DNA of 11,098 bases from OMOG01 sp041485845 (GTDB lineage Bacteria; Acidobacteriota; Terriglobia; Bryobacterales; Bryobacteraceae). A program made the translations under genes and the position numbers. This document shows positions 1 through 7,541 of the stretch, piece by piece. A model generated the notes under the pieces. It was not told the DNA's origin. It did not search any database and worked only from the letters and a program-made list of their open reading frames with translations. The DNA lies in assembly GCA_041485845.1 (NCBI GenBank), contig JBGPKH010000266.1, forward strand, positions 1 through 11,098, written 5' to 3'. Positions within the stretch are counted from its first letter, which is position 1, and each line of letters starts with the position of its first letter.

Positions 1-166
1 CGCCCCATTGGGGCCATTGCGGCAATCCACCCCAAAAACCGTTGTTTTTTTGTTTGGGTTTTTTATTATCTGCGGGGGCCGGGGGGCCTGGGCCAACGGG
101 TAATGCTGGGTTTGGGTTTGGGTTTTGGGGGTTGGGGTTGTGTGGGGTCGCGGTTGGACGCGCACT
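1..166. other. non-coding low-complexity stretch at left edge
   Basis: This stretch follows the stop codon of the kinase/propeller gene on the minus strand and holds no credible gene. It is made of T-runs (45-51, 59-64), G-runs (74-78, 81-86) and GGGTTT-like units. Short open frames here translate to Gly/Phe-rich low-complexity peptides with no recognisable domain. A small CCCC-ATT-GGGG hairpin sits at 3-13, and an AAAAAC/GTTTTT pairing precedes the T-run near 45-51. That could be a terminator for a plus-strand gene ending left of the window, but no such gene is visible. Confidence 0.6.
108..137 (+). repeat. telomere-like GGGTTT run, potential G-quadruplex
   Basis: Five G-tracts of three to five bases are separated by TTT, TTT, TTTT and TT. 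This meets the usual G-quadruplex pattern (four or more G3 tracts with loops of seven bases or fewer). It lies about 30 bp beyond the stop codon of the minus-strand kinase/propeller gene, so that transcript would carry the C-rich strand. Whether it folds in vivo is unknown. Confidence 0.6.
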
Positions 167-2514
167 CTACGGCTTCAGCCCCGCGGTCCAGTTCAACACC
201 ACCGTGATGGGATTCGGCGGCGGGTCGCTGGTTTGCGTGTTGATCAGGAATCGCTGTCCATCGCGGGTCGGGACATAGTTCGTGCGAACCGCACTCACCC
301 CCGCCGGCACGCGCGTCTGAAAGAGCGGCTTGGGCACTCCAAACGACGGACCCGGGCCCACCGCGACGGCCATCAGCTTCCGGTCTTCGGAGAGATAGTA
401 GATCTCGCGCCCATCCCGCCGCCAGCGCGGTTCGTACCCCCCGCTTGTGGAGACCTGCCATCTCCGTTCGGACCGCGGCAAGGTCTGGACGTACACTTCA
501 TATTTGCCCGTCTCGTTTGAGGTGTAGGCCAGGAAGTGTCCATCGGGCGAAAAATTGCCGTGCATCTCGTCGGCCGGCGAGTTCAGAAATCGAACCGGTG
601 TCCGGTCGCCCGAGATCGGCAGAAGCCACAGGTCGTAGCCGGACCCGGTGCCTGTGACGGTGTAAACCACGTTCGCCGCGTCGGGGGACCAATCCGTCGG
701 TATGACATTGAAGGCTCCGATGTGGGCGACGCGTTGCATGTCATCGGTGAGCACTGGCTCGGAATTGCCACCCCCGGCAGCGCTCTTCTGGTACAACTCG
801 ACCAAGCCATTCCGGCTCGTCCGAAAAAGAAGCCTGGCGCCATCGGGTGACCACACTGGCGCCGCGTTCACCATCGCTGCAGACTGAAAGAGCGAGGTAC
901 TGTGTCGCGTAAGGTCGGCGAGCCAGATGTCGGGAAAGCCCCTCTTGGCGTTCACCAGCGTGAGTGCCACCCGATTCTCCTCCGGAGAAAGCCGGAATTC
1001 CACATAGTCCCCCTCCTGGCCGAGAGACGCGATCGGGTTCCCTACACGGTCAAACCAGGTCAGGCGGCCGAGCGACTGCACCGGTCCCGCGTAGGCCAGA
1101 GTGGCAGTGGAGACGGCGAATGCTCCATATCCGTATGTCGAATGGCCAACCTGCTCGGCGACCGTAAACGGCTGGCCGCTCAGTTCCAGACGTCCGGCGT
1201 CGAACGCCTGGCCCAGCAAAGTACTGCCGTTCATGAAGAGCAGATAGCCCGGTGCAACGTAAACCGCGCCCGAATCCACACGCAACAGAAACTTCCCGGT
1301 CTTTCCGTCCAGCGATCCGGCATAGACCCCACTGGCTTCGGGCGCCGCCCTCACCAGGAAAAGGAACTGCCTGCCGTCGGGCAGGAAAACAGGAAAGCGA
1401 TGCGATTTCTCCTGCCGGGAAGTCTCCAACTTGGTTGCGGGAGTCATTCCTCCACCCGCCGCCGAGGTGCGCTTAATCGAGCTGTTACCGACGGCATACA
1501 GGATCGTATCGTCCGGCCCCCACGAGCCGCCACGGGAATCCCCAACGGCTTCGGCGATTGTCTGAATCGGGCCTCCGCCGGCCGGGGTTTTCTTGAGCCT
1601 GCCGTCGGCGAAGAAGGCGATCCAGCGGCCGTCGGGCGACCAGAACGGATCCTGGGCGTTTTCGGTTCCAGGCAGCGGGCGCGCGGACACTTCTTCCATG
1701 CGCCGGTGCCAGAGCATCGGTCTGCCCCGGCTTCGGAAGCCACGAAGACGAGGGCCCGGCCGTCGGGCGAAAGCGCGAGCAACGGTGCGGAGACCGTGAC
1801 GGTAAGCGAGCCGGCAAACACGGTTTTCTCGGGAGGGTAAATCGTGAAACGGGTGACTTCGGCTGTGGGACGCGGGCGCCAATACAATGCGGCCAGAGCG
1901 CCAAGAAGAATCACCGCCAGCAACCATGCGGCATACTCGCGCCACGGCCTGCGCGCCGGTGTGGCGGCTGCCGCGGCCGGCGTTCCGGCACTCGCGATCC
2001 ACTCCAGTTCGTCCTTCAGATCGCGCGCGGATTGCCAGCGCTTATCGGGATCTTTGGCGAGGCACTTCGCGACCACGCGCTCGAGCGCACGCGGCGCCAC
2101 CGGAGCGACGCTGGACAGCGTCGGCGGCTCGCGGTCCATGATCGCCGCGGTCACGCTGGCCTGGCTCTCGCCGGCGAAGGCACGCTTGCCCGTCACCATC
2201 TCGTAGAGCACCGCGCCAAAGGCGAAGATGTCACTGCGTGCGTCGGCCTCCTTGGCTTCGAGTTGTTCCGGCGACATGTACTGCAAAGTGCCGAGAATGG
2301 TGTGCTCTTTGGTGAGCGCGATGGTCTCGGTGGCCGCGCCCACCTCGCGGTTGCGGGTTAATTTCGCCAGTCCGAAATGGGCGGCCGAGACTTTGACGGC
2401 GACGACGCGGTCGAGGCGGGTGTCGCGCGCGCGGTAGACCTCGCCCATGCCGCCCGCGCCGATCGGCGCCAGGATTTCGTAGGGGCCGAGTCGGCTGCCG
2501 GCGTCGAGGGGCAT
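167..2514 (-). pseudogene. Ser/Thr kinase-TolB propeller gene, kinase core deleted and frameshifted
   Basis: Intact relatives have a cytoplasmic PknB-type kinase, one membrane segment and an extracytoplasmic TolB/WD40-like beta-propeller. Here the N-lobe is present: the Gly-rich loop IGAGGMGEVY at about residues 18-27 and VAVK with Lys41. Six residues later the chain is already in HFGLAKL, the DFG motif with His in place of Asp. The helix-C Glu, the hinge and the HRD catalytic loop, roughly 110 residues, are absent in frame. The C-lobe follows normally (YMSPEQ, SDIFAFGAVLYEMVTGKRAF), then a membrane segment coded at about 1880-1935. The propeller (repeated WSPDG-type blades) continues in another frame. 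Inserting one G in the run at 1725-1728 joins the frames as SEAG-GRPMLW and would give a 782-residue product ending at the TAG at 167. The ATG at 2514 is preferred over the TTG at 2523 because it follows a -10-like box at leaderless spacing. The rest of the frame is clean, so the damage is recent or an artefact. No kinase activity is expected. Confidence 0.8.
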
Positions 2515-2522
2515 GGATCTCA

Positions 2523-2528
2523 ATTATA
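2523..2528 (-). promoter_or_regulatory. TATAAT box 8 nt before kinase ATG; probable leaderless start
   Basis: A perfect TATAAT reads on the minus strand and ends eight bases before the ATG at 2514. A transcript from it would start at or very near the ATG. No Shine-Dalgarno sequence is present. No convincing -35 box is seen at 16-18 bp. The divergent permease start (2565) is only 50 bp away, so the two promoters must share or abut this gap. The plus strand has only weak candidates (TATACC at 2525-2530, CAAACT at 2554-2559) and no Shine-Dalgarno. Confidence 0.55.
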
Positions 2529-2564
2529 CCTGTCCAAAGCCACGCTGGCGCGTCAAACTACGGT

Positions 2565-5006
2565 ATGCATCCCCTGCTGCAAGACCTGCGTTACACGTTC
2601 CGCATGCTGCGCAAGAACGCGGCGGTAACCCTGGTGATCGTTTTCTCCCTGGCCATCGGAATCGGCGCCAACTCCGCGATCTTCAGCGTAGTGGATGCCC
2701 TCCTGCTGCGTCCTCTCCCTTACCCGCAGCCGGATCGCCTGGCGGCCATTTGGCTGCATTCGCCGGCGATCGGAATCTTTCGCGACTGGCCGTCGCCGGG
2801 CCAGTACATCGATCTCCAGAACGAGAACCATTCTTTCGAAAAGATGGCGCTGGCCCAAAGCCGCAGCTTCATCCTGACCGGGCTGGATCAACCGGAAAGG
2901 ATCGATGGAATGCGCACGCAGTCCAGCCTGCTCGAAATGCTCGGCGCCCGGACGCTTTGGGGACGCCTGTTGCTGCCCGAGGAAGACAAGCCCGGCAAAC
3001 CGCCGGTGGCGGTTCTCAGCGACCGGCTGTGGAAGCGGCTGTTCAACTCCGATCCCCAAATCGCCGGCAAGAGCATCACGCTCAACGGAAATCCTTTCAC
3101 CGTAGCCGGGGTCCTTCGCCCGGAGTTCGTGCTGAACGCCGAAGTGATGCCGTCGGAGGGGCCCATGGACAAGGTGGACGTCTTCCTGCCGTTGCCTTTG
3201 GGGGCCGACGCCGTCCAACGCCGCGGCGACGAAAACTATAACATCGTGGTGCGGCTGAAGCCGGGCGTTTCGGTTCAGCAGGCGCAGGCCGATGTCGACG
3301 TCATCGCCGGCCACATCCGGGAGAAGGACAAGCGCGACCGCACGTTCGGCATGCACGTCCTGGGCCTGCGGGACGAAGTGGTCGGGGATGTGCGCCGGGC
3401 ATTGCTGGTGCTGCTGGGGTCCGTGGCGCTGGTTCTGCTGATTGCGTGCGCCAACGTGGCCAACCTGCTGCTGACGCGCGCGGCCGGGCGCGAAAAGGAG
3501 GTAGCCATCCGCACCGCTCTGGGCGCGGGCTGGCAGCGGTTGGCGCGGCAGTTGTTCACGGAGAGCGTTCTGTTGGCCCTCCTGGGCGGCGGCGCCGGGC
3601 TGCTGATCGCTCAACTGAGCCTCCGCCTGGTGCGCAGCATGAATCCGGGCAACATCCCCCGGTTGGAGGATATCCGGATCAGCGGCGCCGTGATGGCATT
3701 CACCTTCGGCGTTTCGCTGGCCACCGGCATCCTGTTCGGCCTGGCGCCTGCATGGCGGGCGGTCAAGGTGGATCTCAACACGTCGCTGAAGGCCGGCGGG
3801 CGCAGCGGCCAGAGCGACGGCGGACTCCACGTGGCGAGGCGCCGGCTGCGCGGATTGCTGGTGGTCTCCGAGATCGCCCTTTCACTGATGCTGCTCATCG
3901 GCGCAGGATTGCTGATCCGCAGTTTCGTGCGTCTCGAAAGCGTGCCGCCGGGGTTCACCACCGGTCGGGTGGTTTCCATGCGACTCGCCGCCACGGGGCC
4001 GAAGTATCGCGACCCTAAGGCCGTTGCGCAGTTCTACCAGGACGTGGAAAGCCGCGTCGCGCGCCTGCCCGGCGTCAAAGCGGAAGGAGTGGTTGACGTT
4101 CTGCCGCTCACCGGATCGGTGGGGTGGGGCGGCATCAACGTAGAGGGCTACACGCCGCAACCCGGCCAGGAGCTTCAGGTGGACCGGCGGTCCGCCGGCA
4201 CGAGCTACTTTCACGCCATGGAAATCCCCCTGCTCCATGGACGATTTTTCTCAGACCACGATCTGCCCGACACCGAGCAGGTGGTGATCATCGACGCGAC
4301 GTTCGCCCACCGCTTCTGGCCGAACGGCAATCCCGTGGGAAAGCACCTTTGGTTCAATCCCAAGAGGCCGTTCGCTATTGTCGGCGTAGTGGGGGTGGTC
4401 AAGCAGTACGGCCTGGACATCGATGGCAAGCCGGTGACCTACTTTGCGCACGGGCAACAGCCCTCGAACGGCATGTACCTGGTGGCGCGCGCCGATACGG
4501 ACGCGGCGGCGCTTTCGAGCGCGATCGTTCGCGAGGTGCACGCCGCCGATCGAAACGTCCCCGTTTATGAAGTCAGGACCATGCAGGAGCGCCTCTACGA
4601 TTCTCTGGCCCGGCGCCGCTTCTCCAGCACGATGTTGGGCGCCTTCGCGGCGTTCGCCCTCCTCCTGGCCGCGGTCGGGGTGTATGGCGTGATGGCGTAC
4701 CGGGTGACCCAGAGCACGCACGATATCGGCGTGCGGGTAGCGTTGGGTGCGCGGCCGGGCAACATTGTCGGGCTGGTGGTCCGGCAGGGCATGGAACTGG
4801 CTGTGATCGGTATCCTGGCGGGCCTCGCCGGCGCGGCGGCGCTGACTCGCGTGATGGCCAGCCTGCTGTTTGGCGTCGCGCCCACGGATGCCGTGACTTT
4901 CGGCGGGGTGGCGGTGCTGCTGGCAGCCGTGGCGTTCGCCGCCACGGTGATTCCGGCGCGCCGTGCGACCAGAGTGGACCCGATGGTCGCGCTGCGCGAA
5001 GAATAG
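2565..5006 (+). CDS. ADOP-type orphan MacB/FtsX-family permease
   Basis: This 813-residue inner-membrane protein matches the acidobacterial duplicated orphan permease pattern: two MacB-type periplasmic domains and two FtsX domains in one chain. The N-terminal QDLRYTFRMLRKN and IGIGANSAIFSVVDALLLRPLPYP are family signatures. Membrane segments lie at about 19-42, 275-300, 330-353, 375-400, 428-453, 690-713, 742-765 and 778-798. Periplasmic domains fall at about 45-270 and 455-685. Each FtsX half carries its hallmark, EVAIRTALGAG near 310-322 and DIGVRVALGA near 722-731. The length is normal and the frame is unbroken. It starts 50 bp from the divergent kinase gene with no Shine-Dalgarno. No ABC ATPase gene is adjacent, as is usual for this family. 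By analogy with MacB it could couple a cytoplasmic ATPase to periplasmic work, but the substrate is unknown. It converges on a second member at 5084. Confidence 0.93.
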   Translation: MHPLLQDLRYTFRMLRKNAAVTLVIVFSLAIGIGANSAIFSVVDALLLRPLPYPQPDRLAAIWLHSPAIGIFRDWPSPGQYIDLQNENHSFEKMALAQSRSFILTGLDQPERIDGMRTQSSLLEMLGARTLWGRLLLPEEDKPGKPPVAVLSDRLWKRLFNSDPQIAGKSITLNGNPFTVAGVLRPEFVLNAEVMPSEGPMDKVDVFLPLPLGADAVQRRGDENYNIVVRLKPGVSVQQAQADVDVIAGHIREKDKRDRTFGMHVLGLRDEVVGDVRRALLVLLGSVALVLLIACANVANLLLTRAAGREKEVAIRTALGAGWQRLARQLFTESVLLALLGGGAGLLIAQLSLRLVRSMNPGNIPRLEDIRISGAVMAFTFGVSLATGILFGLAPAWRAVKVDLNTSLKAGGRSGQSDGGLHVARRRLRGLLVVSEIALSLMLLIGAGLLIRSFVRLESVPPGFTTGRVVSMRLAATGPKYRDPKAVAQFYQDVESRVARLPGVKAEGVVDVLPLTGSVGWGGINVEGYTPQPGQELQVDRRSAGTSYFHAMEIPLLHGRFFSDHDLPDTEQVVIIDATFAHRFWPNGNPVGKHLWFNPKRPFAIVGVVGVVKQYGLDIDGKPVTYFAHGQQPSNGMYLVARADTDAAALSSAIVREVHAADRNVPVYEVRTMQERLYDSLARRRFSSTMLGAFAAFALLLAAVGVYGVMAYRVTQSTHDIGVRVALGARPGNIVGLVVRQGMELAVIGILAGLAGAAALTRVMASLLFGVAPTDAVTFGGVAVLLAAVAFAATVIPARRATRVDPMVALREE

Positions 5007-5012
5007 TCGGCG

Positions 5013-5034
5013 GCGTCAGCAGGGCGTCAGCAGG
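5013..5034. repeat. two tandem copies of an 11-bp unit after permease stop
   Basis: The unit GCGTCAGCAGG occurs twice back to back, starting seven bases after the TAG of the first permease. It leads directly into the hairpins at 5033-5068. It could be replication slippage or the edge of an inserted short element. Confidence 0.75.
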
Positions 5035-5068
5035 CCGATTGACAATCGGCCGCAGGTTGGCAACCTGC
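5033..5068. repeat. two adjacent perfect hairpins between convergent permease genes
   Basis: The first hairpin is GGCCGATT-GAC-AATCGGCC (8-bp stem, 5033-5051). The second is GCAGGTT-GGC-AACCTGC (7-bp stem, 5052-5068), immediately followed by CCCCAC. Neither is followed by a T-run, so they are not textbook intrinsic terminators. They occupy most of the 77-bp gap between the two convergent stops and may still block read-through both ways. The second resembles the hairpin at 7518-7537 on the other side of the minus-strand permease. Confidence 0.7.
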
Positions 5069-5083
5069 CCCACGGCGCCGCGG

Positions 5084-7477
5084 TCACTCGCTTCGCAGCG
5101 CCTTCAGCGGATCAGCGGTCGCCGCCTTCCACGCCGGGCCGGCGCTGGCGAGCACCACCACCACCAGCAGCACCGCCGCCGAGCTCACGTAAGTAAACGG
5201 ATCGGCGCCGCTGATTTCGTACAGCAGGCTCGCCAGCAAGCGATGCAGCAGCAGCGCTGCCCCGATACTCACCGCCAGGCCCGTGCCTACGGGAATCAGA
5301 GCGTCTCGCAGAATCACCGCCGCCACCTTTCCAGGACTGGCGCCCAGCGCTACGCGAATCCCGATCTCCTGCGTCCGCAGCCCGGCCGTGTAGGCGATCA
5401 CGCCGTACACTCCGGCCGACATCAACAGCAAGGCCAGCCCGCCGATCACCGAAAGCACCCAGGTGGAAAAGCGCGGCCGCCAGATGGAGGCGGCGATCAC
5501 GTCGTTCATGGTTTCCACTTTGACGATCGGCTGATCGCGATTCACCGCCCACACTTCTTGCTGCATCGCGCCGGCGAACGCCAGCGGATCGCCATCGGTG
5601 CGCACTACGACGGTCGCCAGGAACGCTCCGAACAGCACCTGCTCATAGGGCGCGTACACCTCGGCTTCCGGCGGCTGCTCGTAACTCATTTGTGCCGAGT
5701 CCTTCACCACTCCGACGACCGCCACGGCCTGGCTTCCGCTTAGCACGGTCTGGCCCACCGCGTTACCCTTCGGATAGAGGAGCCGCGCGAGGTACTCGTT
5801 CAGAATGACGACCGGCGGAGCCCCTGTGCGGTCCTGATCGGAAAAGGTGCGGCCGGCGAGAATCGGAATCCCCATGGCCGCAAAGTATTGCGGGCTGATG
5901 GTGCGCGCGCGCACGTTGGCGGCGCTCTCGGCGGCGGCGGAACGATAACCGCCGCTGAGGCTGGTGTTGTAACCGGAGAGCGGGAGGTTGTTGACCACGG
6001 CCACGGCTTTGACGCCGGGCGAGGTTTGCAGGCGGTCGAGCAACCGGTGCAGGTAGGCCATCTGTAGCGGCTTGGTTTCGAAGCCGCGCGGCCGCGGCTG
6101 CATGGTCGTGCCGATCGGCACGCGCAGCGTCAGCACGTGGTCCTGGCGGAATCCGTGGTCGGATTCCTGCAGGCGGATCAGGCTGCGGATGAAGAGGCCC
6201 GCTCCGGCGAGCAGCAGGAAGGACAGCGCCGCTTCGGCGGCGATGAGACAGGCGAAGAGCCGCGCCGAGCCCCTGCCGCCACCCGCGCGTCCGCTGCGCA
6301 AGCTCGACTGCAAATCGAGTTTGCGCGCCACCAGCACGGGCACCAGGCTGAAGAGGCAGGCGACCAGCAGGCACACCAACGCGTTGAACACCAGGACGCG
6401 GCCGGTGATGGTCACCTGCTGCATACGAGGCATCAGAATGGGCAGCGCGGCAATACGCTTGGAGAGGACTTGCAACAGATACACCGCCACCGCGATTCCG
6501 GCGGCGCTGCCGATGGCGGCCAGCATCGCGCTTTCGGCGAGCAGTTGCCGCATCACGCGCCAGAAGCCCGCGCCCAGGCATGCGCGAATGGCGATCTCGC
6601 GCTGGCGTTGGACGGCGCGGCTCAACATCAGGCTCGCGACGTTGGCGCAGGCGATGAGAAGCAACAACCCGACCGCGGAGAGGATGAAGATCAGGGTCAA
6701 CTCCGCCTTACGGCCCACCTCCTCACGCCACGCCGAAGCCAAAATCTTCAGGCCGGCCCGCTTCACCGGGTCCTCCTGTTCGAGTTGGCGCGCGACTACG
6801 GCCATCGCGCCGTTGGCCTGCGAAACCGCGACGCCTTCCTTCAGGCGGGCGATCACGCTCACCGCTCCGGCGGCAGCCGGGTTCAGACGAAGAGGAAGCC
6901 ACATCTCTTTGTCGGGAGCGGGGAATTCGAACTCCGGCGGCATCACTCCCACGATCGTGAACATCTCTTCGCCGGCGCGGATCGACCTTCCGATCGCATT
7001 CGGATCGGCATGGAAGAGACGCCGCCACAGCTTGTCGCTGAGCACTGCCGTCTGCGGCGATCCCGGCAGATCGTCGGACTCGGTCAGGGTGCGGCCGCGT
7101 CGCGCGCGCACTCCCAGCAAAGAGAACAGCGACGCGGACGCGCGGATGGAAAGCACCTGGTCTGGCGTCTCGATTCCGTTCAACGTCACGACGTCGTAGC
7201 GGTACGCCGCGATGCGCGCGAACAGGTCTGTGCGTTCCCGCCAGCGCAGATAGTCCTGCGCCGGGATGTAGTCGGACGCCAGTTTGGCGGTGCTCTCTTC
7301 GATCTTCACCAGCCGTCCCGGCGCTGCGTAAGGGAGCGGCCGCAGGAGCACGGCGTCAACCACGCTGAATACCGCCGTATTGGCGCCGTTCCCCAGCGCC
7401 AGCGTCGCAGTTACGACCGCCGTGAACAGCGGATTCTGGCGGAGCCACCGCAGGCCCCAGAGGAAGTCTCGCCACAT
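5084..7477 (-). CDS. second ADOP-type orphan MacB/FtsX-family permease
   Basis: This 797-residue permease has the same architecture as the plus-strand one but is clearly diverged from it, so the pair is not a recent duplication. Membrane segments lie at about 18-42, 258-280, 305-330, 350-372, 410-435, 672-695, 722-748 and 762-782, with two large periplasmic domains between them. Hallmarks are ANTAVFSVVDAVLLRPLPY near the N-terminus, EIAIRACLGAG in the first FtsX half and EIGIRVALGA in the second. It ends in ADPLKALRSE with TGA at 5084. An oddity is Asn30 in the first membrane helix (ALGNGANT), where relatives usually have a hydrophobic residue, as in the neighbour's IGIGANS. The ATG at 7477 lies inside a palindrome and has no Shine-Dalgarno. 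DinB is 64 bp upstream on the same strand, so read-through is possible. No ATPase gene is nearby and the substrate is unknown. Confidence 0.93.
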   Translation of the reverse strand: MWRDFLWGLRWLRQNPLFTAVVTATLALGNGANTAVFSVVDAVLLRPLPYAAPGRLVKIEESTAKLASDYIPAQDYLRWRERTDLFARIAAYRYDVVTLNGIETPDQVLSIRASASLFSLLGVRARRGRTLTESDDLPGSPQTAVLSDKLWRRLFHADPNAIGRSIRAGEEMFTIVGVMPPEFEFPAPDKEMWLPLRLNPAAAGAVSVIARLKEGVAVSQANGAMAVVARQLEQEDPVKRAGLKILASAWREEVGRKAELTLIFILSAVGLLLLIACANVASLMLSRAVQRQREIAIRACLGAGFWRVMRQLLAESAMLAAIGSAAGIAVAVYLLQVLSKRIAALPILMPRMQQVTITGRVLVFNALVCLLVACLFSLVPVLVARKLDLQSSLRSGRAGGGRGSARLFACLIAAEAALSFLLLAGAGLFIRSLIRLQESDHGFRQDHVLTLRVPIGTTMQPRPRGFETKPLQMAYLHRLLDRLQTSPGVKAVAVVNNLPLSGYNTSLSGGYRSAAAESAANVRARTISPQYFAAMGIPILAGRTFSDQDRTGAPPVVILNEYLARLLYPKGNAVGQTVLSGSQAVAVVGVVKDSAQMSYEQPPEAEVYAPYEQVLFGAFLATVVVRTDGDPLAFAGAMQQEVWAVNRDQPIVKVETMNDVIAASIWRPRFSTWVLSVIGGLALLLMSAGVYGVIAYTAGLRTQEIGIRVALGASPGKVAAVILRDALIPVGTGLAVSIGAALLLHRLLASLLYEISGADPFTYVSSAAVLLVVVVLASAGPAWKAATADPLKALRSE

Positions 7478-7494
7478 ACTAACGAATTAGTATA
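7476..7494 (-). promoter_or_regulatory. palindromic operator-like site overlapping -10 box and start codon
   Basis: The sequence ATACTAA-N4-TTAGTAT at 7476-7493 is a perfect 7-bp inverted repeat with a 4-bp centre. It covers the ATG of the second permease (7475-7477) and a minus-strand TATACT box (7489-7494) that ends 11 nt before the ATG. A repressor bound here would block transcription start. The arms resemble operators of small winged-helix repressors such as the BlaI/MecI or PadR families; that is an inference from shape only. No such regulator gene lies in the window, and no -35 box is evident. Confidence 0.6.
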
Positions 7495-7517
7495 TAACGC
7501 TTTGCAGGCCGGCGGCG

Positions 7518-7537
7518 GACAGGCCGGGAGGCCTGTC
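7518..7537. repeat. perfect hairpin between DinB stop and permease start
   Basis: GACAGGCC-GGGA-GGCCTGTC forms an 8-bp stem with a 4-base loop, followed on the plus strand by CCAC. It sits five bases beyond the DinB stop in the direction of transcription. It could end or stabilise the DinB mRNA, though no T-run follows on the minus strand. Its right arm and tail (CCTGTCCCAC) closely match the hairpin at 5052-5073 (CCTGCCCCAC), which suggests one family of short intergenic elements. Confidence 0.65.
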
Positions 7538-7541
7538 CCAC

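Noticed and set aside
42..278. A 78-codon plus-strand peptide starting MFFCLGFLL that looks like a secreted small protein
   Set aside because: It is a translation of the low-complexity G/T tract and then runs antisense into the propeller gene; it has no Shine-Dalgarno.
902..1840. A 312-codon plus-strand frame opposite the propeller region
   Set aside because: It shows no domain, whereas the minus strand shows repeated WSPDG blades.
2553..3830. A 425-codon minus-strand frame opposite the first permease
   Set aside because: It is low-complexity Gln/Ala/Arg-rich sequence with no recognisable motif, and the permease on the plus strand is intact.
5012..5073. A CRISPR array or an IS end
   Set aside because: Repeats are only 11 bp with no spacers, no cas or transposase gene is near, and no target-site duplication is seen.
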